From assembly GCF_035046485.1 (NCBI RefSeq), contig NC_085137.1, positions 42,277,155 to 42,341,154 on the forward strand: a stretch of 64,000 bases of DNA. Direction: 5' to 3'. The notes beneath the pieces were generated by a model that did no database searches, was not told the DNA's origin, and saw only the letters and a list, made by a program, of their open reading frames with translations. The DNA comes from Aedes albopictus (Eukaryota > Arthropoda > Insecta > Diptera > Culicidae). A program made the translations under genes and the position numbers. This document shows, piece by piece, positions 1 to 10,274 of the stretch. Position 1 is the stretch's first letter; the number at the start of each line of letters is the position of its first letter.

Positions 1-78
1 CACCCTCGTCCGGCAACGTTGCCTCGAGATTCTGCGCGTATGCGGTGGCGACATCCGGTTGCTTCAGTCGCTCTAGAT

Positions 79-275
79 CATGGTTTCCCAAACTGTGGGT
101 CGCGACCCCCCAGGGGGGTCGCCGACCTTCATCCAGGGGGTCGCGAAGGACAGTCGAATATTTTACTGTAACATACAACAAATGAAGGAACTTCTATGGT
201 GGGTCGCGAGAAGTACGTCTGCAGGCAAAAGAGGGTCGCGGGTCCTGAAAGTTTGGGAACCTATGCTCTAGATCG
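79..275. mobile_element. hAT-type MITE, 197 bp
   Basis: Terminal inverted repeats begin CATGGTTTCCCAAAC on the left and read CATAGGTTCCCAAAC on the complement of the right end. The element is flanked by a perfect 8-bp direct repeat CTCTAGAT at 71-78 and 276-283. Eight-base target duplications and CA-starting ends are hallmarks of hAT transposons. Several GGGTCGCG motifs lie inside. It has no coding capacity and is inserted in the LINE fragment. Confidence 0.85.
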
Positions 276-332
276 TACCGGGGCGGCCGCCGGTATTGTA
301 CACTGTTAATAACGGAGAGTTTTGGGCGCAGT

Positions 333-890
333 TTAACCATCACCAGGTAAATAGTGATCAGAGTCGATATTAGCGCCACAATAGATCCTGACGTCAATAA
401 TGTCGGAGAAGTGCCGTCCATCAATCAGAACGTGGTCGATTTGCGATTCCGTTTGTTGTGGTGATCTCCAGGTGTAACGATACGGGAGGCTGTGCTGGAA
501 GGTGTCACGAATGGCCATGTTCTTGGAGGCGGCGAAATCGATGAAACGTAGGCCATTTTCGGTCGTCAGCTGGTAGGCGCTGAACTTTCCAATCGTCGGT
601 CTGAATTCCTCCTCCTGGCCTACCTGAGCGTTTAGATCCCCTATGATGATCTTGACGTCGTGGTTTGGGCAGCGGTCGTACTCGCGTTCGAGCTGCGCGT
701 AAAATGCGTCTTTGTCATCATCAGTGCTTCCGGAGTGAGGGCTATGCCCGTTTATTATGCTGGTGTTGAAAAATCGGCCCTTGATCCTCAACCTGCACAT
801 TCTTTCGTCGATCGGCCACCAACCGATCACGCTCCTCTGCAGTCGCCTATCACTATAAAAGCTGTTCCCAGCTAACGTGTGTTGTTGCAA
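333..890 (-). pseudogene. LINE endonuclease domain, partial
   Basis: Open stretch of 185 codons covering the second half of an exonuclease-endonuclease-phosphatase domain. Seen: GDLNAQVG (Mg-binding/catalytic region), IDHVLIDGRH and a terminal SDHY. In this family the domain nicks target DNA to prime reverse transcription. No reverse transcriptase is present because the window edge cuts the element. The N-terminal part is frameshifted, so no functional protein is expected. Confidence 0.75.
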
Positions 891-1310
891 CTCTGGTAGA
901 TGGTATGATTACCTCTAAACGTTCGCACCATAGATCCTGTCCAACACACCTCCTGCAGCGCTACGATTCCGAACCCGCGGTCCTTCAGTATATCGGCGAG
1001 TATGCGGGTGCACCCGATGAAGTTGAGAGGTCTGCAGTTCCACGTACCGAGCTTCCAATCGCAAGTCCCATTTCGTCGCTGTGGTCGTCGCCATTGGTAT
1101 CGGTTCGTATTCTTCTCTTGTTGATTTTCCGGTGCTAGTCTTTTTTACGGCTGGCTCGCAGGGCCTGACACCCACCCACTAGCCCAGGGAGCTGGGCTTA
1201 CCTTCCCGGAAGCTACGGGTTCTACATTGGCATTTCCTCCTACTACAGTGCTAAATAGCTAGGCTCAAGCGCCAGTCTTCGCCGGGGGTGGTGTTTTTAA
1301 TGGGCGCCCA

Positions 1311-2282
1311 GGAGATAATATTTTACCTGAGCTTCCACCCCCTTGATTCAGTTATATATTTGTCCATTTCCACCTGTGCCGGTACGGAGTACTAAAATAG
1401 CCATAACTCCGGAACGCATTGACCAATCCGAACCATTTTCAATAGCAAACAATGCGATTAAATTCAGGTTCGATTCATGCTAAAATCGTTAAAATCGGTC
1501 AATTGGCCAAGTGCCTAAAAACTGAGTGTTCTTTTTTGTACACATCCATACATACACATACAGACATCACCGTTTTGGTTTCGATCCGATTGCTTTGTTA
1601 TCGCCAGATGATCTTCACTTCGTACGTACAAATTTGGCTTCGACCATTCACTATTATTATGTGGGTTTATTGGCAATTATCGGTGACAAATAACGAAGAC
1701 AGCTTATTTCACGTGACGCGTTTCAAGCTACTATTCTTCGGTCATCTTCAGACGCCTAAAACATTATACATTTATTCATTACATTCCACGCAGCCTCAGC
1801 AGTAATCTAACAAATCCTCAAAAATATAATCATCACTATTGCTATAAGCCAATATATGCACAAAAGGATCACTCACGTCGATCGAGTAACATAAACATTT
1901 GATCGTGGGTCATTGGACCGATCACATATTATGGAGACACAGGCTCTTTGCCGTGTCGAAATATTTCACAAAATAGAATTGATCAACCAAGAAACACAAA
2001 TTTGGAACAAAGAAACGCTTACTTTACAGACAATAAATCCTGGTCACAGCACCATTTGCTCGAACCGTTCAATCAAAATCGCTCTAGACGACAAAATTGT
2101 ATTGACATCAACAGAACTCCTATTGATTTGATACGTAAAATTGGAGTGGAATGATTTATGACTAAGTTACGTTTTGCTATACATTTCTATTTTTTCTCGC
2201 ATAGGAGAGATGAGATATCGGAGAATTTGGAAGATTATGTTATGGTAAAGGTGTTCAAACTAAAACTAAAAAAGTGGATACT
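1311..2282. other. Non-coding stretch, no gene seen
   Basis: AT-rich intergenic DNA. Only short chance open frames are present, without start context, signal peptide or recognisable motif. It may include decayed transposon sequence, but I cannot name one. Confidence 0.5.
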
Positions 2283-2399
2283 GTTGTATCCAAAATCAAT
2301 AAAAGAATCTCAGAAGAAATCTCTGCAAGAATTTTGGAGGAATTCCTGAAGGAATCATTGAAGCAATTTCTGGAAGAATCCCAAAAGGAATTAATGTAG
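2283..2399. repeat. Degenerate GAATTCC-type array, left piece
   Basis: Short run of degenerate units of the type GAATTYCTGRAG, the same family as the longer arrays at 3.8-5.1, 6.4-7.1, 41.2-44.6 and 57.1-58.2 kb. It is continuous with the array at 3,777 if the retroposon at 2,428-3,748 is removed, so the retroposon landed in a pre-existing array. Confidence 0.7.
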
Positions 2400-2427
2400 A
2401 AGTCTCGCGAGTAATCTCTGAAAACGA

Positions 2428-3748
2428 GTATTGTTTCGTTCTTTGCTGTGTATGCATCGCTCCTGTAAGGGGTGAGTATGGTAGCATAATCGATCGCGTT
2501 CGCTATTGTCTCGCGTGAAAATTAAAACAATAGAAGCGCGGGTGTTTAGTATTCAGTATTGTTTTGTTCTTTGCTGTGTATGCATCGCTCCTGTAAGGGG
2601 TGAGTGTGATAGCATAATCGATCGCGTTTGCCATTGTCTCGTGTGAAAATTAAAACAATAGATGCGCGGGTGTTTAGTGTTCAGTATTGTTTCGTTCTTT
2701 GCTGTGTATGCATCGCTCCTGTGAGGGGTGAGTATGGTAGCATAATCGATCGCGTTCGCTATTGTCTCGCGTGAAAATTAAAACAATAGATGCGCGGGTG
2801 TTTAGTGTTCAGTATTGTTTCGTTCTTTGCTGTGTATGCATCGCTCCTGTAAGGGGTGAGTATGGTAGCATAATCGATCGCGTTTGCCATTGTCTCGTGT
2901 GAAAATTAAAACAATAGATGCGCGGGTGTTTAGTGTTCAGTATTGTGTTGTTCTTTGCTGTGCATGCATCGCTCCTGTGAGGGATTTGTATGGCAGCATA
3001 ATCGATCGCGTTCGCTATTGTCTCGCGTGAAAATTAAAACAATAGATGCGCGGGTGTTTAGTGTTCAGTATTGTTTCGTTCTTTGCTGTGTATGCATCGC
3101 TCCTGTAAGGGGTGAGTATGGTAGCATTATCGATCGCGTTTGCTATTGTCTCGCGTGAAAATTAAAACAATAGATGCGCGGGTGTTTAGTGTTCAGTATT
3201 GTTTCGTTCTTTGCTGTGCATGCATCGCTCCTGTGAGGGATGTGTATGGCAGCATATTCGATCGCGTTCGCTATTGTCTCGAGTGGAAATCAGAACAATA
3301 GATGCGTGGGTGTTCAGTGTTCAGTATTGTGTTGTTCTTAGCTGAGTATTGTGTTGTTCTTTGCAGAGAAGAACATTAATCAAGACAAATAAATGATCGG
3401 CATTGAACCACAAAAACCACACAACAATTAGTGAGATCTTTCCAATATTTTTTTATTTATAAATAATTCTACTTCAGTATATATTTGCTATATAACTGCA
3501 TATAAGTTGAAAATTCGCTATTTTCAACATCCTTTCATCTATTGGAAGCTGCTTCAGATCTGGGCTCTTTCTAAGTTGATGAAGGGATTTATAAATGCTT
3601 GCAAGGACTTGGCCAGGTGTGTGGAGCTGAGTGAATCTATGACATTGTAGATAGTAGCGACATCAGCAATGTCAATGGATATATTCAACCTTGCAACTCC
3701 ATCCAAGATTTGTGCAAGTATTCATGCTATGCTATGCTATGCTATGCT
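2428..3748 (+). mobile_element. Retroposon with 128-bp monomers and (GCTAT)n tail, flanked by 28-bp TSD
   Basis: A 28-bp direct repeat starting AAGTCTCGCGAGTAATCTCT lies at 2,400-2,427 and again at 3,749-3,776. Between them are, in order: seven tandem 128-bp units (2,431 to about 3,370), about 350 bp of unique AT-rich sequence, a 6-bp hairpin CTTGCA/TGCAAG (3,690-3,695 with 3,713-3,718), and a pentanucleotide tail (GCTAT)n at about 3,725-3,748. Long target duplications plus a 3' microsatellite tail indicate target-primed reverse transcription. There is no coding region. The layout suggests a non-autonomous derivative of a LINE whose 5' UTR is built of promoter monomers joined directly to its 3' UTR. 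Confidence 0.75.
2431..3370 (+). repeat. 128-bp tandem repeat array, about 7 units
   Basis: The phrase TTGTTTCGTTCTTTGCTGTG (or a one- or two-base variant) recurs at 2,431, 2,559, 2,687, 2,815, 2,943, 3,071, 3,199 and 3,327, an exact 128-bp step. Units differ by a few substitutions and no indels. Two sub-types seem to alternate (CGCTATTGTC versus TGCCATTGTC). Most units contain a 7-bp inverted repeat CTATTGT/ACAATAG around a TCTCGCGTGAAAATTAAA core. The last unit is diverged and breaks off at about 3,370. Confidence 0.95.
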
Positions 3749-3776
3749 AAGTCTCGCGAGTAATCTCTGAAAACGA

Positions 3777-5110
3777 ATTTAGAAAAAAAAACCCCAAAGT
3801 TTCGCGGGAAGAATCCCAGAGAGAACCCCGGCAGGATTCCCAGAATGGATCGCAGAAATAGTGCCGTCAGAAATCCTGAACAAGAGACACCATTAGAGAA
3901 TTCTCTGGAAGAAAATCAAAAGTCATTCCAGAAGAAAGCTCTGAAGGAATCCTTATAGGAGTCTGAAGAAATCGCAAGAGAAATCTCTAAAGGAATACTG
4001 AAACAAATTTCCAAAACAAACCCCGGAAGGATCACTGAAGGTAGGTATTACGGGAGAAATTTCTGAAGAAATCCAATAGGAATCCCAAAACAAAATCCTG
4101 AATCTTGGGAGAAATACCTGAAAAAATTCTGGAAATCAGTGAAAGAATCTTAGACGGAATCACAGGGAAAATCCCTGAAAAAATCTCATGAAATCTAGAA
4201 AGAATCTTTGAATGAATCTCTGGAGGAACCTCTAAAGAAAAACTGGAACGCTGAAAGGAATTCCGAGGGAATCGCTAGAGGAATGGTACTGTGGTAAAAA
4301 AATCCACAAAAGTCATCTCTAGAGAAACAAATGAAAAAAAAAACTCGGAGGAATCTCTGTAGAAACCCTAAAGGAATCTCTAGAAGAATTCTTGACGGAA
4401 ATCGAGGAAAATTTTTAAAAGAAGTCCCACAGGAACTCCAAGATGGAACAATGAGGGAATTTCTAATGAAATTCCAGAAAAAAAATGCTATAGAGGTTCC
4501 TAACAGAATCCTGGAGGAGCATCTGAAAGAATTCCAGAAGAAAATCCTAAAGTATACCCGGGGAAGATCAATAAAGGAATTCCGAGAACAGTCACGATGA
4601 AATTACTGCGGAAATCCTAAGAAAAAATCCGTCACAGAATCTCTAAAGAAATCGGTCAACGAATCTCTCGAGGAAGCCGAGGAGGAATCCCTGCAGAAGT
4701 CTTGATCGAAATCCAGGAGAAATATCTAAAGAAATCTCAGGAGAAATCTCAAAAGGAATCCGATGAGAAGTCAATTAACGAGTCCCGAAAGAAATCTCAG
4801 AAGGAAGCGTTGGATCCGGGAGAAGAACCCCTAAATAAATTTTGGAAGAAACAATTGCAAGCATAACAGAAGGGAATTTCTAAAGTAATCCCGTGAAAAA
4901 TCTTTGAAGGAGTTCCGGAATGAATCTTTGAAGGAATCCTTGAAGGAAACCATCGAAAAACAATGAAGATATTGATGATGACGAACCTGGACTTGGTAGT
5001 GGAATACCTATAAGTAAAATGAAAATCGGGTTAAGTACTGTTCCTTTTAATTCCACTAAGAATTCCTGACGGGATCCCTAATCGAAGCCCGGAAGAAATC
5101 CGGAAATGAT
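3777..5110. repeat. Degenerate GAATCTCTGAAG-type array
   Basis: About 1.3 kb of low-complexity sequence made of degenerate 12- to 15-bp units with a core GAATYYCTGRAG. Open frames inside (for example 4,331-4,600) translate into short-period Glu/Lys/Phe-rich peptides and are artefacts of the repeat. Near 4,980-5,050 lies a segment that is also found, inverted, at about 58,470-58,545 beside another array of the same family. Confidence 0.8.
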
Positions 5111-6424
5111 TTTCTGCTCTGTGTAATTTCGGAATTATGTTTTTGTTTTTGTATGCTAGTAAATTCAATGGAAATGTAAAAAAATGTTATAAAGAAAGTA
5201 ATTTGTTACAAATTCGAACAATATTGGGTAGACATCTTGAAATTATTATAAATCAAATGTATTATTTATTGATCTATTTTGATTTGACCACTTTCTATGT
5301 GAACCGCTAAACGCACCGCAATCATAAACACAGAGTCAAAGATGGAGAGCAACAGTAAGCCGCGTAGGGTTGCCAACAATGCACTGGCCCATCTTATATT
5401 ATCAGTTATCACACAATCACTGAGATTGCAATGCAATCACACTTTGTTTGCAATAACTATCTTTTTACAATTCAGTATCATAATTTGTATTTTATTTAAC
5501 TCATTTCAGTATCGGGGATGAACCAGCCTCGGGCTGAAAATCCCCATAATAAAGAGCCAATAATAATAATAATCATTTCAGTATCATAATGGCCAATTTT
5601 TGCGTACTGATTCATTATGCAACTGAAATTACTTGCATTTTGAAAACGAGTTGTATAATGTTCATTATACAACTCATTTGGATTGCATGATGAACATTAT
5701 GCAACTCAAATGAGCTGTATAAGGAAAATTTAATTGCATTAAATTTTGTATGTACCTCGGCAAAACTCGTACTTTTCAGCACTAGTGCAGAAAAAATAAT
5801 CTTTTTGCAACTCGTTGCATAAATAACAATTATACATTACATCTACATGAACTTGCAATGAGCATAGTAAACAGTAAGTTTAGAATGTAACAACAGTTCA
5901 AATTGTTGCGAATGTAACCAATCGCCAGCATGATCATTTCTGATAACCCTGAAGCCTGCCGCGATTCGCTGTGCTCATACCACCCACCAGAATCAGAGAA
6001 AATAAGAGAATGTTTTTTTCTCAATATGGAGTAAATCTGAGCGATGTTATCATATCATTGTTGACTAGAAAAGCACGGTTTACGAAATTTTATGCTGTAA
6101 AGTATACTTTTTTTTAGGTCTACATGATCCTTGAACTTGTAATAATATTCGCACATGGCGGTTTGAGAATATATGACCACTATATTTGAAAATTATACAA
6201 GAGAAATGTCTGAACACACATTTTCTGTAAGTAACTTTGTTCGCTCTTGACCACGGTTTTCAAATTTGGAAAATCCTTCAATCATGAAATTTTCACAGCA
6301 CATTCTAGGATACCTGTAGAATATTCGCACATGAAGAAATCACGATATTCGGTCTCATATTCGAGAAATTATGTAAATTACGCCAAAAATTATAAAATCC
6401 TCTCTCCCGTGAGAAGCGTGACCT
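5111..6424. other. AT-rich non-coding stretch with a micro-insertion and GTTGCATAA-type repeat
   Basis: No gene is seen. It contains a 59-bp LINE-tail insertion (5,514-5,572). From about 5,590 to 5,850 there is a palindrome-rich segment with repeated phrases such as GTTGTATAATG, TTATGCAACTC and TTTTGCAACTCGTTGCATAA. A related segment with the TTTTCAGCAC and GCAACGAGTT phrases lies at about 62,770-63,060. These probably belong to one MITE-like family, but I could not fix the ends. Confidence 0.5.
5514..5572 (+). mobile_element. 59-bp 5'-truncated LINE tail with hairpin and (AAT)n tail
   Basis: Flanked by a perfect 13-bp direct repeat TCATTTCAGTATC (5,501-5,513 and 5,573-5,585). The insert folds as an outer stem GGGGAT/ATCCCC (5,514-5,519 with 5,540-5,545), internal loop GAAC/AAA, inner stem CAGCC/GGCTG and loop TCG. 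It then continues with an AATAAAG phrase and an (AAT)n tail. This is a target-primed reverse transcription product cut off almost at its 3' end. Confidence 0.8.
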
Positions 6425-7060
6425 CAGACCTTAAGGAATCGTGTGGGAACTCATTAAAAGAATTCCAGGAAGGGTCGATGGAGGAATTTCGGAAAGAATA
6501 CTGAAAGGGGGATATCCCTGAAAGAATCTCGGGAAAAATTTTGGAATAAATCTCTAGAAGAACCCCGGGAAGTAATCACGTGAGGGATCCCTGATGAAAA
6601 GTGATAGAGTTCTCCGGGAATCATTGACGGAAACTCAGAAGACATTTTTGAATAAATGCCGGGAGAAATACCTAAGCAATCCCGGGAGAAACCAATAAAG
6701 GAATTCCAGGTTGTTCCTTGGAAAACATAGGGGAATCCCTGAAATCCCCTTTACAAAGAGAAACCTCTGAAAAAATCCCAGATAGAATTCCTAGAGAAAT
6801 CCCTAAATGAATACCGCGAACGCACCATACTACTTTGCGCACCTAGGGCCGAACTTTGCGCACTTTTCGAGGATATGTAAAACAATATTGCATAATGCAT
6901 TAATGCAAATTTAGCTCCACGGAATACTAGCTAGTGATTGTGAGTATGAGGGAAAAATTGTACTTGTACTTGAAGGAATCCCAGAAAGCATCCTGAAGGG
7001 AATACCGGGAGAAACTCCAAATAAAATCCTGGAATGAATCCCTACCGGATCCTCTATTGA
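6425..7060. repeat. Degenerate GAATTCC-type array
   Basis: Further run of degenerate GGAATCCCTGAAA-like units, interrupted at about 6,835-6,965 by unrelated AT-rich sequence. Open frames in it (6,454-6,645 and 6,247-6,504) are repeat artefacts with no recognisable domain. Confidence 0.7.
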
Positions 7061-7086
7061 AATTACAACAAGTAACCTAAGTCCAT

Positions 7087-7114
7087 GGCGAATTATTTTA
7101 TTTAATTATTCGCC
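7087..7114 (-). repeat. Hairpin near the 3' side of the ORF1-like element
   Basis: A 6-bp inverted repeat GGCGAA/TTCGCC around a 16-nt AT-only loop lies about 180 bp beyond the ORF1 stop codon. It may mark the 3' end of that element, as hairpins do for other LINE tails here. I found no convincing target duplication, so the boundary is uncertain. Confidence 0.35.
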
Positions 7115-7291
7115 TTCGACTAACTTGTCGCACAGACTACTTTCTTACAGACTATTCAGTATCACTATACAAATACATTCAGAAAATGATCATCATTTGC
7201 TTTACAATACAAACAGACAATTGATGTCTTTCAATTCACAAACATTACTGAAACAAACACTGGCATTTTAGAACAAAACAATAGCAACTAA

Positions 7292-8020
7292 TCATTGGAC
7301 TGTTTGGATTGCAGATCGGTTTGAAGGCCTCCAAGTTGTTTTAGAAGTATTTCTAAACTCGCGACATCGTATTCCATCTGGCCAGGTTGAACTCCTCAAA
7401 GCACAACTTCGGAATTTCGCCCCAACGGTAATTTTGTACGACACGTAGTCCAGCGTTGAAATAATCGTACCAGATCCAACTAAACATTTTATCCCGAACA
7501 CCTCCTTCGTTCCAAGTGATTCACACACCATTTGTACGACTTCGTTTTCGGACACATCCGTTGCAATATTTGAAACGTACAGTTCCAAATGCGTGTCGTT
7601 AGAAGCTCGAGACATTTGATCGGTAGCAGGAAACATCGTTGACGACAATGGAGATTCTTCAAAGCCAGATTGCCGACGCATCGAGATTTCTTCGGTTTTC
7701 GTGGATATCGATGACATTTCAGATACAATCTGACTGATTCGTTCCACTTCTACTTTTAAAGCATTCACTTCCGTTTTCGTTGCGAAATCGCTAGATTTTT
7801 TGGTATTTGTCGTTTCACGCAAACGACCGTTTTCAACACGAACTCTGCAAGCATCGCACATCCAAAATATATTTTCGTGCAGACATGCACATCCTTCATC
7901 GTAGGATAATCCAACACATTTTGCGTGGAATTGAGGCAAATTCTCACAAAACACCTCGCAGCATACTACAATATCTTCGACACGGAATTCTACCTTACAA
8001 GCGGTACAACAATTTGCCAT
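7292..8020 (-). pseudogene. PHD-finger ORF1-like protein of a non-LTR retrotransposon
   Basis: A 242-codon frame opening with a Cys/His-rich finger: CCTAC, later CEVFC, HAKC, a Cys-rich CAC and a final CDAC, spaced like a PHD finger (about residues 4-58). A coiled-coil stretch follows at about 80-115 and then a segment LELYVSNIATDVSENEV like the RNA-binding part of LINE ORF1 proteins. PHD-type ORF1 proteins occur in CR1/L2-related LINEs, where they bind the element's RNA. The C-terminus appears frameshifted: the last 40 residues are unlike the rest, and another frame reads CFEEFNLARWNT. No reverse transcriptase follows, so this is an orphan or internally deleted copy. A host PHD gene is possible but less likely. 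Confidence 0.6.
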
Positions 8021-8671
8021 TCTGCGGTTTAGTGAACCCTATGTCCTCAGCAATGCTTTTTAGTTTCGACGTACAGATGGCACCACCGGCGCACAGTTGT
8101 GTTTGATGATATTTCGTTGTGGACGTATTTGGCAGGCGGCAGCAAAGGAGGCGTTCGTGTTTATAACTCGAATTATATCAGGTGAGAATGTCGTTCGGTG
8201 GAAAACAAAACCGGATAATACCCACACGTTCGTTGAGATCACAACTGATTTTCAGTTCTGTTGAATGTGCATCACAAAGCGGAATACAATTCTTCATAAA
8301 GCAGCTCCGAAGCGGTACAAAAACTCACAAAATCGTCGATGCAAACGGGCAGCAATTCAGACAATACCAACACGACACGACTACTCAATTCAATTTTTTA
8401 TCCGGAGTAATTGCTGAATCTTTTCATAGATGATAGTTGCTGATATCAATATCGTGCTTCGAAAAAAATAAAATATGTAGAACGATTTGTGAGTTTTTCC
8501 TGAATATCGAGCTCTACAGTTTTTATTTAAAAATATGGAATTTACTAAAATATAAATGACTTTCGATGCGATCCGCCGATTTTCAGTCTTTTTGCCTAAA
8601 CAGAAAGCTGAATGATAATTTGAACATATTGTTGCATCGAATTAGTGAGATTCGAGATATTGGTTATTATA

Positions 8672-9632
8672 CAGGGTGTTAGGTTCATGAGTGCAAACTT
8701 TTCAAAGGGTGATAGAGGACCATAAATGCTGCAAAAAATTGTTTTACGCATATGGTAAAATCTCAACCGTTACGTAGTTATTGAACTTTCCATGTTTTTG
8801 ATTATTATTGCCTTATCTGGCTATAACTTTAAAATGGTCAAACTTATCGCAGTTTTTTTATCCTTCTTCGAAAGATTATTGAATTTTCTATCAAATGGCA
8901 ATCGATTTCAATCGATTGGTTTAGTTAAATAACTAAGTTTTCTAGAGCAAAATAGCTAAAAATAGTGTATTTTAATTTGATTATGTCAATTATCTTTGAA
9001 ACGTGCCTAATAAATCAAAAAATTTTTTTTGGCAAAGTTGTGGTCCCTGATCCACTCTACAATTCGTTGTTTGACGCCAAACTTCTAGCTCTTATCGTTT
9101 TCTTGCAATTTTGATTTAAATGTGCGGCACAGTGAGCAAAAAAGTGCTTACCATGACAGTTGCAAATTTATGATCTGAAATGCGATGTTTAAATCAGAAT
9201 TGCAAGAAAACGATAAGAGATAGAAGTTTGGTGTCAAAGAACGAATTGTAGAGTAAAATAGGGGCCACAACTTTGCCAAAGAAAGAATTTTAAATTATTA
9301 AGCATTTTTCAAAGATAATTGGCAAAAACGAATGAAAACACACTACTTTTGTGCTATTTGCTCTAGAAAACTTAGTTATTTAACTAAACCAATCAATTCA
9401 AAGATGCCATTTGATTGAAAATTCAAAAACCTTTCGAATAAGGGCCAGAAAACTGCGATAAGTTTGACCATTTTCAACTTATAGCCAGTTAAGGCAATAA
9501 GACTCAAAAACATGCGAAGTTCAATAACTACGTAACGGTTGAGATTTGTCCATATGCGTAGAACAATTTTTTCACCATTTATGGTCCTCTATCACCCTTT
9601 AAAAAGTTTGCACTCAGGAACCTAACACCCTG
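8672..9632. mobile_element. 961-bp foldback MITE, TA target site
   Basis: The two halves are inverted copies of each other over nearly the whole length, with the turn near 9,150. The left end starts CAGGGTGTTAGGTTC and the right end is GAACCTAACACCCTG, with TA on each side (8,670-8,671 and 9,633-9,634). There is no coding capacity. TA duplication and these ends fit a Tc1/mariner-type non-autonomous element. A transcript would form a long imperfect duplex. Confidence 0.88.
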
Positions 9633-9634
9633 TA

Positions 9635-10243
9635 TTGGTCAATCTCCTTAAATTTAAGCAGTTTCCAAAATATAATAAAGAATTGTATTTTTCTTTCAGT
9701 AAGAAAAAATCTATTAAAAAATTCTTTCTCAATGTACATTTGAAATGTTAGATGTAGTTCAACCCGAGCATTGGTTACGCAAAAAGAGATGGATGAAGGG
9801 AACAAAAATAGATTGAATTGACAGAGTTCAGAAATGCTGTAACTAGTGCCTAACTTTACCAAAAACCGTATCTAACAAAATTCACGAACGGATAAAATCG
9901 AAGGGGAAGTTCGCTGTTCCCATGGAAACTCATACATTGAGCATTCCAGAAACGTGAAAAATCCGGGTATTTTTTCACAAATCATCCCCAAAGGTGAGTG
10001 ATACAAGTAACCCCTAACGAAATTCAGCGCCTCATGTGGAAATCTCTTTTTGTTTACAAATGTTACATACGGTGTTTGGTAAAGTTAGGCGTGTAATGTG
10101 ATGTTATTTCGTGTGATTTAGCGAGGCTAGCGGATCTTGGATCTTAGCCTATTATTTTGCAAAATAACATAATCAGGAAAATGGATCCCGGTAATGTAAA
10201 AGAATCAAAATAATGATCATTAAAAGCACAAGTACATTTTGAG
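9635..10243. other. Non-coding stretch, no gene seen
   Basis: AT-rich DNA between the foldback and the first cuticle gene. The minus-strand frame at 9,614-9,862 overlaps the foldback end and has no recognisable feature. The stretch will include the 3' flank of the gene at 10,275. Confidence 0.5.
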
Positions 10244-10274
10244 TTGTTTATTGTTCACTGCATTCCACCACTTT

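Larger units (their letters stand above)
1..1310 (-). mobile_element. RTE-like non-LTR retrotransposon fragment (endonuclease region)
   Basis: Minus-strand remains of a LINE, running off the left edge of the window. Translated pieces give an apurinic-type endonuclease: an NGHSPHSG stretch, then a GDLNAQVG motif, an IDHVLIDGRH stretch and a SDHY motif near the domain end. These are typical of RTE-clade endonuclease/reverse-transcriptase proteins. The reading frame is broken between roughly 880 and 1,175, where the N-terminal endonuclease residues lie in other frames, so it is dead. A hAT-type MITE sits inside it at 79-275. The right (5') boundary near 1,310 is a guess from loss of similarity to the related copy at 23.7-26.5 kb. 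Confidence 0.75.

Noticed and set aside
2431..3370. CRISPR-like array
   Set aside because: The 128-bp units are repeated end to end without unique spacers, and the genome is an insect's. It is a tandem array within a retroposon.
4331..4600. Possible 89-residue protein
   Set aside because: It lies wholly in the degenerate GAATCTCTGAAG array, and its short-period composition is a product of the repeat.
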